Source: Valencia hispanica
Lineage: Eukaryota > Chordata > Actinopteri > Cyprinodontiformes > Valenciidae
NCBI GenBank assembly: GCA_963556495.2
Contig: OY747700.1
Span: 8,954,020-9,018,019 of the forward strand
DNA: 64,000 nt
Reading direction: 5' to 3'
A program made the position numbers and the translations under genes. Positions within the stretch are counted from its first letter, which is position 1. The number at the start of each line of letters is the position of its first letter. Shown here one piece after another: positions 1 through 10,422 of the stretch. Below the pieces are notes generated by a model that was given only the letters and a program-made list of their open reading frames with translations, ran no database searches and was not told the DNA's origin.

Positions 1-113
1 GTTTTACTGACTTCTGGGGGTTAAGGCCTATGGATCTGTGGAAAGTTCAGAATGTCTTTATTTTTGCTTGAGCCTTAGCTGAAACGAACTTTTTATTCGT
101 TGTTTTCCTCCAG

Positions 114-1535
114 AGAGAAAGACCTGGACGAGGTGTTGCAGACGGACTCTGTTTTTGTCAATGTTTCCAAAGGTCAGACGGCGAAGAAGGAGGATTTGGT
201 CAAAGCTTTTGGCACAGATGATCAGTCAGAAATCTGCAAACAGGTAAACGACACATGAGATGTCAGCGCCAGATGTTTCCAATCCCTTGTGCCCAGAATC
301 TCTGCTGGGATGGATTACTTTGTGTTTGTGACAGATTTTGTCCAAAGGGGAACTCCAAGTGTCTGACAAAGAGAGGCAGAGCCAGCTGGAGACCACGTTC
401 AGAGACATCGCCTCCATCGTGGCGGAGAAATGTGTGAATCCGGACACCAAGAGGCCTTACACTGTCAGCCTGATCGAGCGAGCGATGAAGGACATCCACT
501 ACTCTGTGAAGCCCAACAAGAGCAGCAAGCAGCAGGTCAGCGGGCAAAATAAAAACCCAACAACCAGACCTTCAAACAAGAAGTGGAAAGTGCATTTGCA
601 ATGACACTGATGTTATGTACCAACACGGAACATTGAGATTAGAAGCTCATTTTTATTCTTCATGCACCGACATTCTCCAGACTTAAAATCTTTGAGGGTT
701 TTTTTGTTTGTTTTTTGTCAAATACATCTCTGTTTGTCTTAGAGATAACACCATAATGGTGCTGCTTTCGTACAAACTCATGATTACAGTTACCTTTTTT
801 AAAATGTCCCATTTTTTTACCTTATTGCCACATCCAAAGCCAGTTTGGGTTAAATTAGACAGAATTTTGTTGAATTGCCACTAAATAAATATTTAGAACA
901 CTTTTACATACTTACATTAAACATACAGTGAAGCACAGAATTATTTTTAACCCTGGTAGATTTTCCATCCATCCATGGAAAAACAACAGATATTTGTTGA
1001 TGGTAAACTGAATGGATCTTCAGAAAGGCCTCAGCAGAGTGAGGTGAAATGTTAAGGGAGGTAAATCAGCCATTTGAGTTAGAGGTGTTGGAACACAACC
1101 TGCAGCACAACCGACCCTCAAGGACCCGAGCTGCTTCCATGTTCTGTCTGTTTGCTCCCTCGAAGGCTCTGGAAGTGATCCGGCAGCTGAAGGAGACCAT
1201 GGAGATCCAGAGAGCCCACATGAGGCTGCGGCTGGTGTTGCCGGCCAAGGAGGCCAAGAGGCTGAAGGAGAAGCTCAAACCCCTCCTCCAGGTGGTGGAG
1301 AGCGAAGAGTTCGACGAGGACCTGGAGATGGTCAGTTTACTGCTGCAGCTCATTAAGGAGCAGAGATTTAGGACCTCTGTCAAACCCTCGTCCTTGTCTT
1401 CCCTCTCAGGTGTGTCTGGTGGATCCCGGCTGCTTCAGGGAGATGGACGAGCTGATCCGCTGTGAGACCAAAGGCCGAGGCTCTCTGGAGGTTCTCAGCC
1501 TGAAGGACGTGGAGGAAGGTGACGAGAAACTATAG
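114..1535 (+). CDS. sbds: SBDS ribosome maturation factor, exons 2-5 (5' end outside window)
   Basis: SBDS works with the GTPase EFL1 to release eIF6 from new 60S ribosomal subunits in the cytoplasm. Four coding exons can be read: 114-243, 335-535, 1166-1330 and 1410-1535, each bounded by AG/GT splice sites. Their lengths (130, 201, 165 and 126 nt) match the human SBDS exons 2-5 as I know them, apart from a slightly shorter last exon. The translation holds the family blocks [62 protein letters not shown] and the C-terminal [17 protein letters not shown] followed by TAG. Exon 1 (about 42 codons) and the promoter lie left of the window. All frames are intact, so this looks like a working gene rather than a pseudogene. 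It marks the left border of the claudin array. Confidence 0.96.
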
Positions 1536-1842
1536 GAGCTCACTCAGCTGATTCACTAAGATTCCTTAAGAGAGACTGTTTATTATCTAATTCACCTTAT
1601 GTTCAGCCTTTTAACACATCAGCTATGTTTTACAAGTAACACTAACCTATCTTAACGCTGAAAAGTGTGGATCTGAAAGCTTCTTTTGTCTTAGTGTGGT
1701 CAACTTTGACTCCTTTTCTGGCTTCCCTTTGCATTTCCATCTTCACAGACCCAGAAATATATATATATATATACAACATGCTCTGCAGCTAAACATGAAC
1801 AAGATTGATATTTCTGTGTAAACTGCGATTTTACTGATATAC

Positions 1843-1848
1843 AATAAA
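1843..1848 (+). terminator. Candidate sbds poly(A) signal
   Basis: AATAAA about 310 bp after the sbds stop codon, in AT-rich sequence. It is the first canonical hexamer downstream on this strand that I noticed. The cleavage site is not visible. Confidence 0.45.
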
Positions 1849-3142
1849 GAGAATTGACAAAACAGCAAAGAATTATACACATCTGCCACGATTGTAGGTA
1901 TGTGTCTAATGAATTACTAAAATCTTACTCTGAAAAGTTTAGTAGAATCCCACTAACAAATATACTTAAAGATTTTTTTTTTGTTATCGTGTTTTCCTGA
2001 GGTATAAAGAATTATGTTCTTCAAAATAGGAAAGCCTAGGTAACAAGGCCTTTAAATATGGCACTATATCAACATTTTCTTGAATCTACAGTCACCTCTA
2101 GGGGCCAGGAAAACAGCGTTTTTGTCCTACCAGCACAAACAGAAATGGTGTATGTGGTGTTTACTAAACTGGAACTGTGTGCTTTGGCCAGGTTAGAATA
2201 AGAAGCTTTTCAAAAACTTGTTGGGTCTGGGGTGAATGTGTTGGGGAAAGCACCTTATACCAGGGGTGTAACGGTACATGCATTCCTATTCGGATTTTTC
2301 GGAACGGCCCTGTCGGTTCGGCACGCACCCGAACCGAAGGAATCCAGCTGTTTTCTACCTGAACACATGCAGAATGTTTAGGTGCTGAACTCAGAGCGCA
2401 GTGCAACGTTCTGGAGCGCAACTTTAATAAGTGACACCAAAACAGAAAAGGACTCCCAACTATCACTAAACTCTGCTATCTGGGAACGTTTCTTATTTGG
2501 ACCTGTGAGTCTGTAATAAAGTTTATTATTATTATTATTATTAATGGTTCCTCATGCAGCTACAGTAGAAAAAGAAAGATAGACTGAACCAGAACGTTGT
2601 CCGCAAACTCATCCTTCAACAGCAATAAGGTCCATAACACGCTCTGCACTGAGCTGAATGACTCACCTGAAACAATGTCAAGCTGAATTCAGCTACAGCT
2701 GGGAGACTAGGCTGTTGAAATGTCAAATGGCTTAAGCAAGTTTTATCCTCAAATATAGGCAAAACTATTTTTAAACTTTTGTATATATATATATTTTTTT
2801 TTATATTTAAATTATTTGAAAAATTGTGTGCTGAAGATATTTTATTCTCTCTTGACTTTTTAAAAATCTAAATTTCTCAAAGTTGCTAACACCGCTATAG
2901 AAAAGCAGAGTTAGCCCCTCTGAGCTGTGGTGATCTTTAAAGCAGTCTGCAGCTGAGTTGCTGTGGAGGTAAACCAATCAAATATTAGGGTTAATTTAGT
3001 GAGACACAGCTGCAAGTTAAACTATTTCATCATGTACTTTATAACACTTGTTTAATCGGCTGCCATCTCTCCTTTGGTCTTTTTAATGTCTACTGTCTCA
3101 GGTCAACACAGCCCAGCAGCAGCATCTCAACAACAGCTCCCA
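1849..3142. other. Intergenic, AT-rich, with a hAT-like relic and a TTA microsatellite
   Basis: No convincing coding sequence. It holds the hAT-like fragment at 2261-2405 (listed separately) and a short TTA repeat at about 2526-2544. The rest is unassigned AT-rich DNA. Confidence 0.6.
2261..2405 (+). mobile_element. hAT-like MITE fragment (family 1, truncated)
   Basis: It begins with CAGGGGTGTAACGGTACATG, a typical hAT-type terminus, and runs through a GGTTCGG/CCGAACCGA segment. It matches in reverse complement the right half of the more complete element at 27312-27522: shared blocks include the CCAGCTGTTTTCTACCTGA segment and the adjacent GAACACATGCAGAA. The right end is missing. Confidence 0.55.
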
Positions 3143-3372
3143 CACTTAGCTAACTAAATATTTAGTTTACAAGACAAATATTTAGTTAACTATTTAAATA
3201 ATATTTAGTTTGGAGCTAAATATTTAGATTAATACTGTGACATTTATAAATGAATAAATAACATGGATGGAAATATGACCCCTAAAATCAACCCCCATTT
3301 ATTTATCTTATTACAGGCTAAATAACTCAAATTATTGCTGTTAATTTTTGACTGTGTAATTTTACAAACGCC
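3143..3372 (+). mobile_element. Foldback element copy A (right half only)
   Basis: Several CTAAATATTTAG-type units (3145-3230) are followed by the conserved terminal block: GTGACATTTATAAATGAATA, then a CCATTTATTT segment, GGCTAAATAACTCAAATTAT and ACTTTACAAACG-like sequence near 3372. This is the right inverted terminus of the family described at 47032-48095. The left terminus and core are absent. Confidence 0.7.
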
Positions 3373-4015
3373 ACTTTTGTGCTTTTCAAAGTCTGTGACT
3401 TCTACTTGGAGTCAGAAAAGGCAACACCACTCCTCCTGTTTAGTTTTTAGGCTTTGTTATGTTCCTACATGCCTCTTTTATCAGTACGTTGTCTCTGACT
3501 CCAGCACAACCTGCCAAACATAACCGTTTGAGATCAAATCCACTAAATATATGAAGCAAACATATATTTCTCAGTCGTTATTTTGTGCAACTGCAGGGAA
3601 AATGAAAGTATGAGCAGCCAGATCAGACATATTTATTCTGCAGTATGTGATCCTGCGCTAAAGAACAGTCATTCTTTCCCTAATCCCACCTCAAACAGTT
3701 TTTAAGCCTCCCTCCCATTTTGAAAACATCATCTCCGGTTCACGGCAGTCATTTTGTGCAGTCTGCAGATACAGCAGTAATTCGTTTTAAGGAGTTTACA
3801 TCGCAGTCATTACAGCGTGTTGAAATCATCCACCAGATGCAAAACAGTGTAACACACTTTGAACAGAGCCATTTATTACTGTAGGATGGGTGTAGATATG
3901 AGCATCAAAAACACAGTTTGTTAAAGTAGAAGAAAACACAGCAAAAAAACAAACCAAAAAACACACCTGTTAATAATGTCCTTGTGGCTCTGCTCATTAA
4001 AGTTAATTCAAACTA
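3373..4015. other. Intergenic, nothing recognised
   Basis: AT-rich sequence between foldback copy A and the 3' end of the divergent claudin. I see no gene, RNA or repeat family here that I can name. Confidence 0.5.
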
Positions 4016-4021
4016 TTTATT
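4016..4021 (-). terminator. Candidate poly(A) signal of the divergent claudin
   Basis: TTTATT on the plus strand reads AATAAA on the minus strand, about 107 bp beyond the stop codon at 4128. Confidence 0.45.
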
Positions 4022-4127
4022 TAAAGAAAAAAAGTGCAGCCAGACGTTTTCCTGAGCTCATAATCTATGTGCAATCATTTCACTTTTCATTGGTTCTGCA
4101 GTCCATTTACAGACCAGTCCAGTTCTC

Positions 4128-4787
4128 TCAGATTGGCTCCGATCTGCGTCCGTATTGGCTGTTTGTGAATGTGGTTCTGTTGATGGTGCTCAGTGGGCTA
4201 CTGGCCTCCTCCTCCGGGTTCGTGCTGCTGTTAGGATGTCCCCCCGCAGTGGGGCATCTGGTGCTTAGAAACACGCCACCGACCACCATCAAGGCAAAGG
4301 AGATCCATCCAAGGTACAGAGCAGGTCCCCAGTCTCTCCTCAGCGACACAGCGCCCTCCAGTGGCTGGCTGGTGTGGTGGCACGTCCAGGCTGTGGGAAC
4401 CAGCAACAGGATCCCTGCCACAATGAAAAAACTCCCAGAAAACACTTTGATCTGGTTCCGCTTCGGGAACCACATCAACCCCACGCCTCCAATCACCGCT
4501 GCAAAACCCCCGGCTCCAATGGCTGCCTCGACGAGGGCTCTCCATGTGCGAAAACTTCCAGAAAGAGACATCAGGGACTGGTAGAAAGAGCAGTGCAGGC
4601 TGCCGTCATGAGCCAGATCCCAGTGATCCCACTGTAGCCACACCCCATCCCAGTAGGCAGGCAGGCTGGCTGTGGTGTTGTCCACGGTGCCGCTCACCTT
4701 CCACAGCGCCAGGCAGCGTGTGAGAATGGCAGCCAGCCACCCTGTGGCGGCCACACCGAGGGCAGCGATCTCCAGCTGCCTCTTCAT
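4128..4787 (-). CDS. Divergent claudin-like four-pass protein lacking one signature cysteine
   Basis: A 219-residue, single-exon claudin-family protein, probably in the plasma membrane. Four hydrophobic segments lie at about residues 7-27, 81-102, 115-135 and 158-180. The tight-junction signature is only partly kept: W29, then W46-D-G-V-W50 where relatives have W-E-G-L-W, then C66. The first loop cysteine, normally three residues after the last W, is replaced by W53, and the loop is about three residues longer. The usual ECL1 disulfide therefore cannot form in the normal way. Arg in WRAL after the loop is kept. The tail ends SEPI, not YV. I chose the start MKRQLEIAALG because it sits just before TM1 as in other claudins; the frame stays open upstream for 96 codons, but that stretch is Arg-rich and unlike claudins. 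Claudin membership is well supported; orthology and barrier function are not. Confidence 0.85.
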   Translation of the reverse strand: MKRQLEIAALGVAATGWLAAILTRCLALWKVSGTVDNTTASLPAYWDGVWLQWDHWDLAHDGSLHCSFYQSLMSLSGSFRTWRALVEAAIGAGGFAAVIGGVGLMWFPKRNQIKVFSGSFFIVAGILLLVPTAWTCHHTSQPLEGAVSLRRDWGPALYLGWISFALMVVGGVFLSTRCPTAGGHPNSSTNPEEEASSPLSTINRTTFTNSQYGRRSEPI

Positions 4788-4860
4788 GACTCCGGCCTGC
4801 CTCGTCCTCCTCCTTCTCCTCCTCCTGCCAAACCAGAAACAGCTGGCAGGAGAGCGCAGT

Positions 4861-4890
4861 GGGACGGGACGGGACGGGGCGGGGCGGGGT
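4861..4890. promoter_or_regulatory. GC-box-like GGGAC/GGGGC tract upstream of the divergent claudin
   Basis: Three GGGAC units followed by three GGGGC units, giving overlapping GGGGCGGGG (Sp1-like) sites 74-103 bp upstream of the minus-strand start codon at 4787. No TATA box is obvious. Its role as a promoter is inferred from position and composition; it could also be a simple repeat. Confidence 0.4.
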
Positions 4891-5349
4891 GTTATTTTAA
4901 TGTTCACATGTGAAGCACAAACACTGCCGGGTTTGTGTGTAGCCTGTTTTGCGTGTCCGTTCAGAGAGGAGGGAACCAGTTTGACATTCTTGAAAAGAAG
5001 GCACTGGCTTGGCTGTAGCTGGGTGGAGAAGGGAAATCCCTCTGTTTTCTCTGCCATGGTTTCAAAACAATCCATTTATCCCCCGTTTCTGCGCAGAGGG
5101 GAGAAAACAAAGCTTCCTCTGTGCTCTGACTTTTCAGCCACTGGGCCCTGATTCTGGGAGGGAACCTGAATTAAAATGTTTGAAGCTAAATTCAGGCACC
5201 TTGCATGTTCTCAGCTGTGAGTTTGGTAGCTCTGAACAGGGAAGTTGGACTGTTTACAGTCACAAGTTTAAACTTGTGTTGGTATTCATAATTTCTCTCC
5301 TGCAAAGTGGATTATTAATCCGTTTGCATTTTGACTTTGGAGATAAACT

Positions 5350-6575
5350 TCAGGACAGGAGGAACAATGCGATTTTCGTCCTGGCCGTGAAACACTGGAC
5401 CAGCTCTACACCCTCAGCAGGGTCCTGGAGGGTGCGTGGGAGTTCGCCCAACCGGTCTACATGTGTTTAGTGGACTTGGAGAAGGCGTTCGACCGTGTCC
5501 CTCGGGGGGCCCTGTGGGGGGTGCTCCGGGAGTATGGGGTCCCGGGCCCCTTAATACGGGCTGTTAGGTCCTTGTACGACAGGTGCCAGAGTTTGGTTCG
5601 CATTGCCGGCAGTAAGTCGGGCTTGTTTCCGGTGAGAGTTGGACTCTGCCAAGGTTGCCCATTGTCACCGATCCTGTTCATAACTTTTATGGACAGGATT
5701 TCTAGGCGCAGTCAAGGTGTTGAGGGGATAGGTTTCGGTGGCCTCAGGATCGAGTCTCTGCTTTTTGCAGATGACGTGGTCCTGTTGTCTTCATCGGAAC
5801 GTGATCTACGGCTTTCGCTGGAGCGGTTCGCAGCCGAGTGTGAAGCGGCTGGGATGAGAATCAGCACCTCCAAATCCGAGGCCATGGTCTTGAGCCGGAA
5901 AAGGGTGGGGTGCCTTCTCCGGGTCGGGGATGGGGTCCTTCCGAAAGTGGAGGAGTTTAAGTATCTGGGGGTCTTGTTCACGAATGAGGGAAAAATGGAG
6001 CGGGAGATCGATAGACGGATTGGTAGGGCATCTGCAGTTATGCGGGCGCTGTACCGGTCTGTCGTGGTGAAGAGAGCTGGGCCGAATAGCGAAGCTCTCG
6101 ATTTACCGGTCGATCTACGTTCCTACCCTCATCTATGGTCACGAACTCTGGGTAGTGACTGAAAGAACGAGATCACGGATACAAGCGGCTGAAATGAGTT
6201 TCCTCCGTAGAGTGTCTGGGCTCTCCCTTAGAGATAGGGTGAGAAGCTCAGTCATCCGGAGGGGCTCAGAGTAGAGCCGCTGCTTCTCCACATCGAGAGG
6301 AGTCAGTTGAGGTGGCTCGGGCATCTGGTCAGGATGCCTCCTGGACGCCTCCCTTGTGAGGTGTTTCAGGCACGTCTCACCGGGAGGAGGCCCAGGGGAA
6401 GGCCCAGGACACGCTGGAGGGACTATGTTTCTCGGCTGGCCTGGGAGCGCCTTGGGATTCCTCCAGAGGAGCTGGAACAAGTGGCTGGGAGAGGGAAGTC
6501 TGGGTCTCTTTGCTTAAGCTGCTGCCCCCGCGACCTGACCTCAGATAAGCAGAAGAAAATGGATGAATTCCCGTA
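5350..6575 (+). mobile_element. 5'-truncated LINE, RTE/Rex3-like
   Basis: Non-LTR retrotransposon remnant in sense orientation. It starts abruptly inside the reverse transcriptase and ends in GATAAGCAGAAGAAAATGGA TG, a tail style I associate with fish RTE/Rex3-type elements. Left of it lies the 5' flank of the divergent claudin, right of it unassigned DNA. The family name is less certain than the LINE call. Confidence 0.8.
5461..6500 (+). pseudogene. Broken LINE reverse transcriptase (RTE/Rex3-like)
   Basis: The frame from 5461 reads CLVDLEKAFDRVPRGALW, then GLCQGCPLSPILF and the catalytic LLFADDVVLLSSS (FADD box), followed by KYLGVLFTNEGK. These are RT motifs in the right order. The frame is lost at about 6090. 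The C-terminal part reappears in other frames: RWLGHLVRMPPGRLP, then RGRPRTRWRDYVSRLAWERL at about 6307-6480. At least two frame breaks and the missing endonuclease and N-terminal RT make it a dead copy. Upstream of 5461 the family sequence continues in another frame (Gln-Leu-Tyr-Thr-Leu-Ser-Arg-Val-Leu-Glu-Gly). Confidence 0.85.
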
Positions 6576-8302
6576 TTTAACCCCTTATGTCTTATGCATG
6601 CGCTGTGGCGGCATGGCGATGTGAGAATATTGCGGTATTCGTGCCGGTGTTACACCGTTTTCCTTGACCATCAGATTATGTGACTCTGAGTGGCGCTGTT
6701 TCGTTAATTCCTCTATAGGCTACCATTTGTGACAATAGATGGTCCTATCATATTATGTGACCCCCTCCATCACTCATGAAAGAAAGATTTTGAGAGGGTT
6801 GAAACTTTTGTAGGTGACAGTGTGTGCAAAGCTAAGTTGTAAAATTCAGTTTTGGAAGGACAGTGGCTCAGAGATCACCGATTCTAACAGCTCACAGGTT
6901 CTATAATATAATGAAACCCTTCCAGACCCTTTGCAGAACAATGTTCAGCTCATTTCAGATTTTAATAATGGCATTAAGGATTTTTTCAAAGGGGCACTAC
7001 GTTCGTTCATGAGGAATAAGTGAAACAGCGGCCCCTTAGAGGTTCACAGAATCTGATGGTCACAGAAAATGGTGCAACAACGGCAAATGTGAAGGCTCTT
7101 AATCAGAGGGGGAACAATAATCTGACGGTTCTCTCAGGATGTGTTCCCCCAGGCCAAATTGGTAGAATAAAATACTGATTTGTTTAAACCGCACAGAGTG
7201 ACTTGTTCACGGGTAACAAGTTATGAAAATAATTTCCAAAGGGGTGTGAGCTTGTTTACCTGTTAATCAGAGGGTAAACATTATCTGACACCCCTCGTCT
7301 TTACATCATAATTATGCAAAACATAATTTCTTTTTACAAAAACATACAGAAATTAAAACGTAGAATTGCTGTATAATAAAACAGAGATTAATTTTTAGCG
7401 GGTAGGTGGTTCCACCTTGCAACAGAAACAGATCTCGATGGGGGAACTCGTACCAACGTAACACCTGAAACAGTATTTAAAATGCAGGTAAACATGGGGA
7501 GTTCATTTAGCATTTGTAAACTGTATCAGCTGAATTGGCAAACTGGAGTGATGCAGAGGTCTAGGAGCTTCTGGCCTTCAGAGCTGGAGAGCAGATCACC
7601 AGACAGTTCATGGGGGACTGTGAAGGGCAACCACCTTTTAGAGCGGCTAGCAAAAAGACTTGAGGAGCGGAGCTTTAATTAGGATAAAAAACAAGTTACA
7701 TCCAAGCTATTTTCTCTGTTTACCACGGACTCTTGCCTCTCACAGTTTTTTATGCAACCCTGACAGCCTGACACCACCCTCACACCCCCCTCTATCCCGC
7801 CATCGTGTAACCTTTTGTAAAAAAAAAAAACACCTGATCGCGGCACATTGCCACCGCAGGCTGACCACTGTTGAATGACCAAAAGGGCTCACTGATGCCT
7901 GCATTGTCTTTTGAAACAGCCTATGGGTGAATAAAGCTAACAGCTACTTAGACCAGCAAAAGTTTCCAGAAACGATCCTAAACTTTCCGAGCTGTTCAAG
8001 TAAATAATATATTAACTGCCAAGCTGTGAAATGGTATTCCACTGGGCCTCTCCTAATAGACTACTACACATACAAAGCCACTTTGCACATAGTGTTGCAG
8101 CTTAGCCATTGGTTAAGGGTTTTTATTCATTTATTTGTGAAAACAACATAAAAAAACGATGAAATAACAACAAATGCATATTCATCGGAAGAACATCCCA
8201 AACAAGACTAAAGCAGTGCTAGGCTAACAACTATCTCTAAGCAGTCATTCTAAATGTTAGGGATTAATTTTTGCTTAATTCAATTTAGATAGTGGAAAAC
8301 GG
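6576..8302. other. Intergenic, nothing recognised
   Basis: No supported gene. It contains a short poly-A run near 7820 and several short open frames with no family resemblance and no coding signal. A GTGCCGGTGTTACACC segment near 6643 slightly resembles the hAT-type termini elsewhere in the window but lacks a partner end. Confidence 0.5.
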
Positions 8303-8425
8303 CACTTAAATATTTAGGTAACAAGCTAAATATTTAATTTGTAAACTAAACATTTAGCTTGCTAACTATATATTTAGTTTGAAACTGACATTTATAAATG
8401 AATAAACAACATGGACGCAAATATG
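8303..8425 (+). mobile_element. Foldback element copy B (fragment)
   Basis: Four to five degenerate CTAAATATTTAG units, then TTTGAAACTGACATTTATAA and ATGAATAAACAACATGGACG, which is the inner part of the right terminus of the family. The outer terminus is missing after about 8425. Confidence 0.65.
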
Positions 8426-9293
8426 TGCTTGCTGTAGCAAAAAACTTACTGCGAAAGGATATTTTCGTATGTGGCAAGTAGTTTTAATGCAAGACCCTCA
8501 GCAATATACAATTAATACTCTTTCTCCTTTAATTATCTGCATAATGATTGTCCAAGAGAAAAAATAAAACAAAAAACATGGAAAAACATGAACCTTTTAG
8601 AAACGGTGAGTATTGGAATTTTTCAAATATAACTCTTGAGCTTCCTCAGCAGCAGTGCTAAGGCCAGCTTGTACATAAACGGGAAGTCAAAGTTTGATTT
8701 TAAGAGTTACTTCGTGCAAATGTATCAGAGATGCTTGCACCCTATGAAAATAAAATGCTCTTTGCTGCTACTTTATTGTTTTTATAATGGTTTATAAATG
8801 TTTCTGTTGAATTAAACTGCTATACTGTATATCTGTCAGCCGCCATAAGAGTGGGGCAACTTTCTAATGATTAGCCTTACTCCTCCAAAATCATTTCTTT
8901 TTGATCCTCCACACTGAGATCAATCAGATTGCCGTCTACTGCAGGTATACTGAGATGAGTCATACATTACCCCATGATAAAGGAATTAAACTAATGCTTT
9001 ACTCAGCTTATTAATCAGCTCTTTTTTGGCATAATCTTTCCATTCTTAAAGGGAAATTATTTAGGGAAAATGCATGACAAAGATAGGTAAAGGTTTTAAG
9101 AGACAAAAAAGGAAGAGGAGTTGTCTTCTAGCTCTAAAAATGCTAATATACTTTCTTTTAGTTAGATCTGTTTCCACTTACTACATAGAGATTGTAATAA
9201 AGCAGCATTAAGCAGCATAATAGACGTCAACAAGAAGTTAGTAAAAGTCCACAATGTTCTAGTTTTGGTGTCTTATTGTCTAGGGTTCTATTT
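8426..9293. other. Intergenic, nothing recognised
   Basis: AT-rich sequence 3' of the claudin at 9294-9929; it probably includes that gene's 3' UTR. A minus-strand AATAAA (plus-strand TTTATT) lies near 8770, but it is about 520 bp beyond the stop and uncertain. Confidence 0.4.
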
Positions 9294-9929
9294 TCATACA
9301 TAGTTCTTGATGGCATAGCTGCTTGGTGTGGGAGCCTTGGCCAACATGTACCCACTGGACGGGAATCTGGCTCTTTCTGGTGGACAGGTCATACAAAGAA
9401 TGGCACCTCCACAGAACAGCAGCCCAGATGTCACAAATCCTATGTAGATAGCCGCTCCGAGCTCTCTCTTCAGCACCTCTGGGACTCGGGGGTTGTGAAA
9501 ATCCATGATGATGGTGTTGGCGGTCCAAGCAACGGCAACTATTGTGGTGAGGGCTGACAGGCAGAAGACGGCCCCGGAGCTGAGCACCACCCGAGCTTTG
9601 ATCCGGGGGTGGCTCAGGCAGTTGGTGCAGCGAGCTCCCAGGATGAAGATGAGAAATCCCAGACATCCCAACACCAGGCTGATGCAAATGAGGCCACGGG
9701 CTGCCTGGAGTTCCGGCGACAAGTCCAGCAGGGCATCGTAGAGCTTGCACTGCATCTGACCGGTGTACTCGCTGACGCAGGTCATCCACAGACCCTCCCA
9801 GAACACTTGCATCACCACCAGATGGGTGCCAATGAACGCTGTGACCTTCCACATGGGCAGACCACAGATCAACATGGTACCAGCGACGCCCATCATTGAC
9901 AGGCTGATGCCCAGCTCCTGCAGAGCCAT
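9294..9929 (-). CDS. Claudin (claudin-4/3-like superfamily member, short tail, KNYV end)
   Basis: Single-exon, 211-residue tight-junction protein. TM segments at about 7-27, 80-100, 115-137 and 160-180. The signature is complete: W27, W44-E-G-L-W48, C51 and C61. The first loop differs from its neighbours: C51 is followed by VSEYTG where most paralogues have VVQSTG, and the helix after the loop reads LQAARGL rather than LQAARAL. The intracellular loop is basic (SHPRIKARV). ECL2 holds DFHNP. After TM4 the CPP motif, often palmitoylated next to cysteines, is kept. The tail is about 30 residues and ends KNYV, a likely PDZ ligand for ZO proteins. It lies between the divergent claudin and the canonical one at 14782, all on the minus strand. 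It is more divergent than the genes to its right, so a one-to-one name cannot be given. Confidence 0.96.
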   Translation of the reverse strand: MALQELGISLSMMGVAGTMLICGLPMWKVTAFIGTHLVVMQVFWEGLWMTCVSEYTGQMQCKLYDALLDLSPELQAARGLICISLVLGCLGFLIFILGARCTNCLSHPRIKARVVLSSGAVFCLSALTTIVAVAWTANTIIMDFHNPRVPEVLKRELGAAIYIGFVTSGLLFCGGAILCMTCPPERARFPSSGYMLAKAPTPSSYAIKNYV

Positions 9930-10005
9930 GGGAGAATGGAAGCTTACACCCTATTAAACACAGAAGAACAAAAAGCTTTGAGACTCCATTCAGAGATGTC
10001 TCCTC

Positions 10006-10014
10006 TTCTTTTTA
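10006..10014 (-). promoter_or_regulatory. Weak TATA-like element
   Basis: On the minus strand the sequence around these positions reads GATAAAAAG, about 80 bp upstream of the start codon at 9929. The match to TATA is weak; the call rests on spacing. Confidence 0.25.
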
Positions 10015-10422
10015 TCACATTTGAAACTGTATGCTTAAGGGGTGCCGTTTGTAAATTTACACAGTCAAAAACTAACAGCAGTGATATCTTATGACAGGAA
10101 TATTTAACCTGTCATAAGAGGAAGAAATGGGGGTTCATTTTTCAAAGAAAGTCATAACATATGCCATGTTATCGATTCATTTATAAATGTCACAGTTTCA
10201 AACCAAATATTTAGTTGGCAAGCTGAATGTTCAGTTTACAAATAAAATATTTAGCCCCAAGCTAAACATTCAGTTTGCACTCTAAATATTTATATTCAAA
10301 CTAAATATTTAGTTAGCATGTTAAATATTTAGCTTCAAGCTAAACTGGCTAGCTAAATATTTAGCTTTAAACTAAATATTTAACTTGGTTGAATAATTAA
10401 CCTCCATTTGTTTCTCTTATGA

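Noticed and set aside
3976..4584. 202-codon plus-strand frame
   Set aside because: Mostly antisense to the divergent claudin; no domain features.
4788..5075. N-terminal extension of the divergent claudin from an ATG at 5075
   Set aside because: The extra 96 residues are Arg/Pro-rich, overlap the GC-box promoter region, and no claudin has such a leader before TM1.
7482..7878. Short overlapping plus-strand frames
   Set aside because: No coding composition, no homology recognised, and a poly-A run inside.
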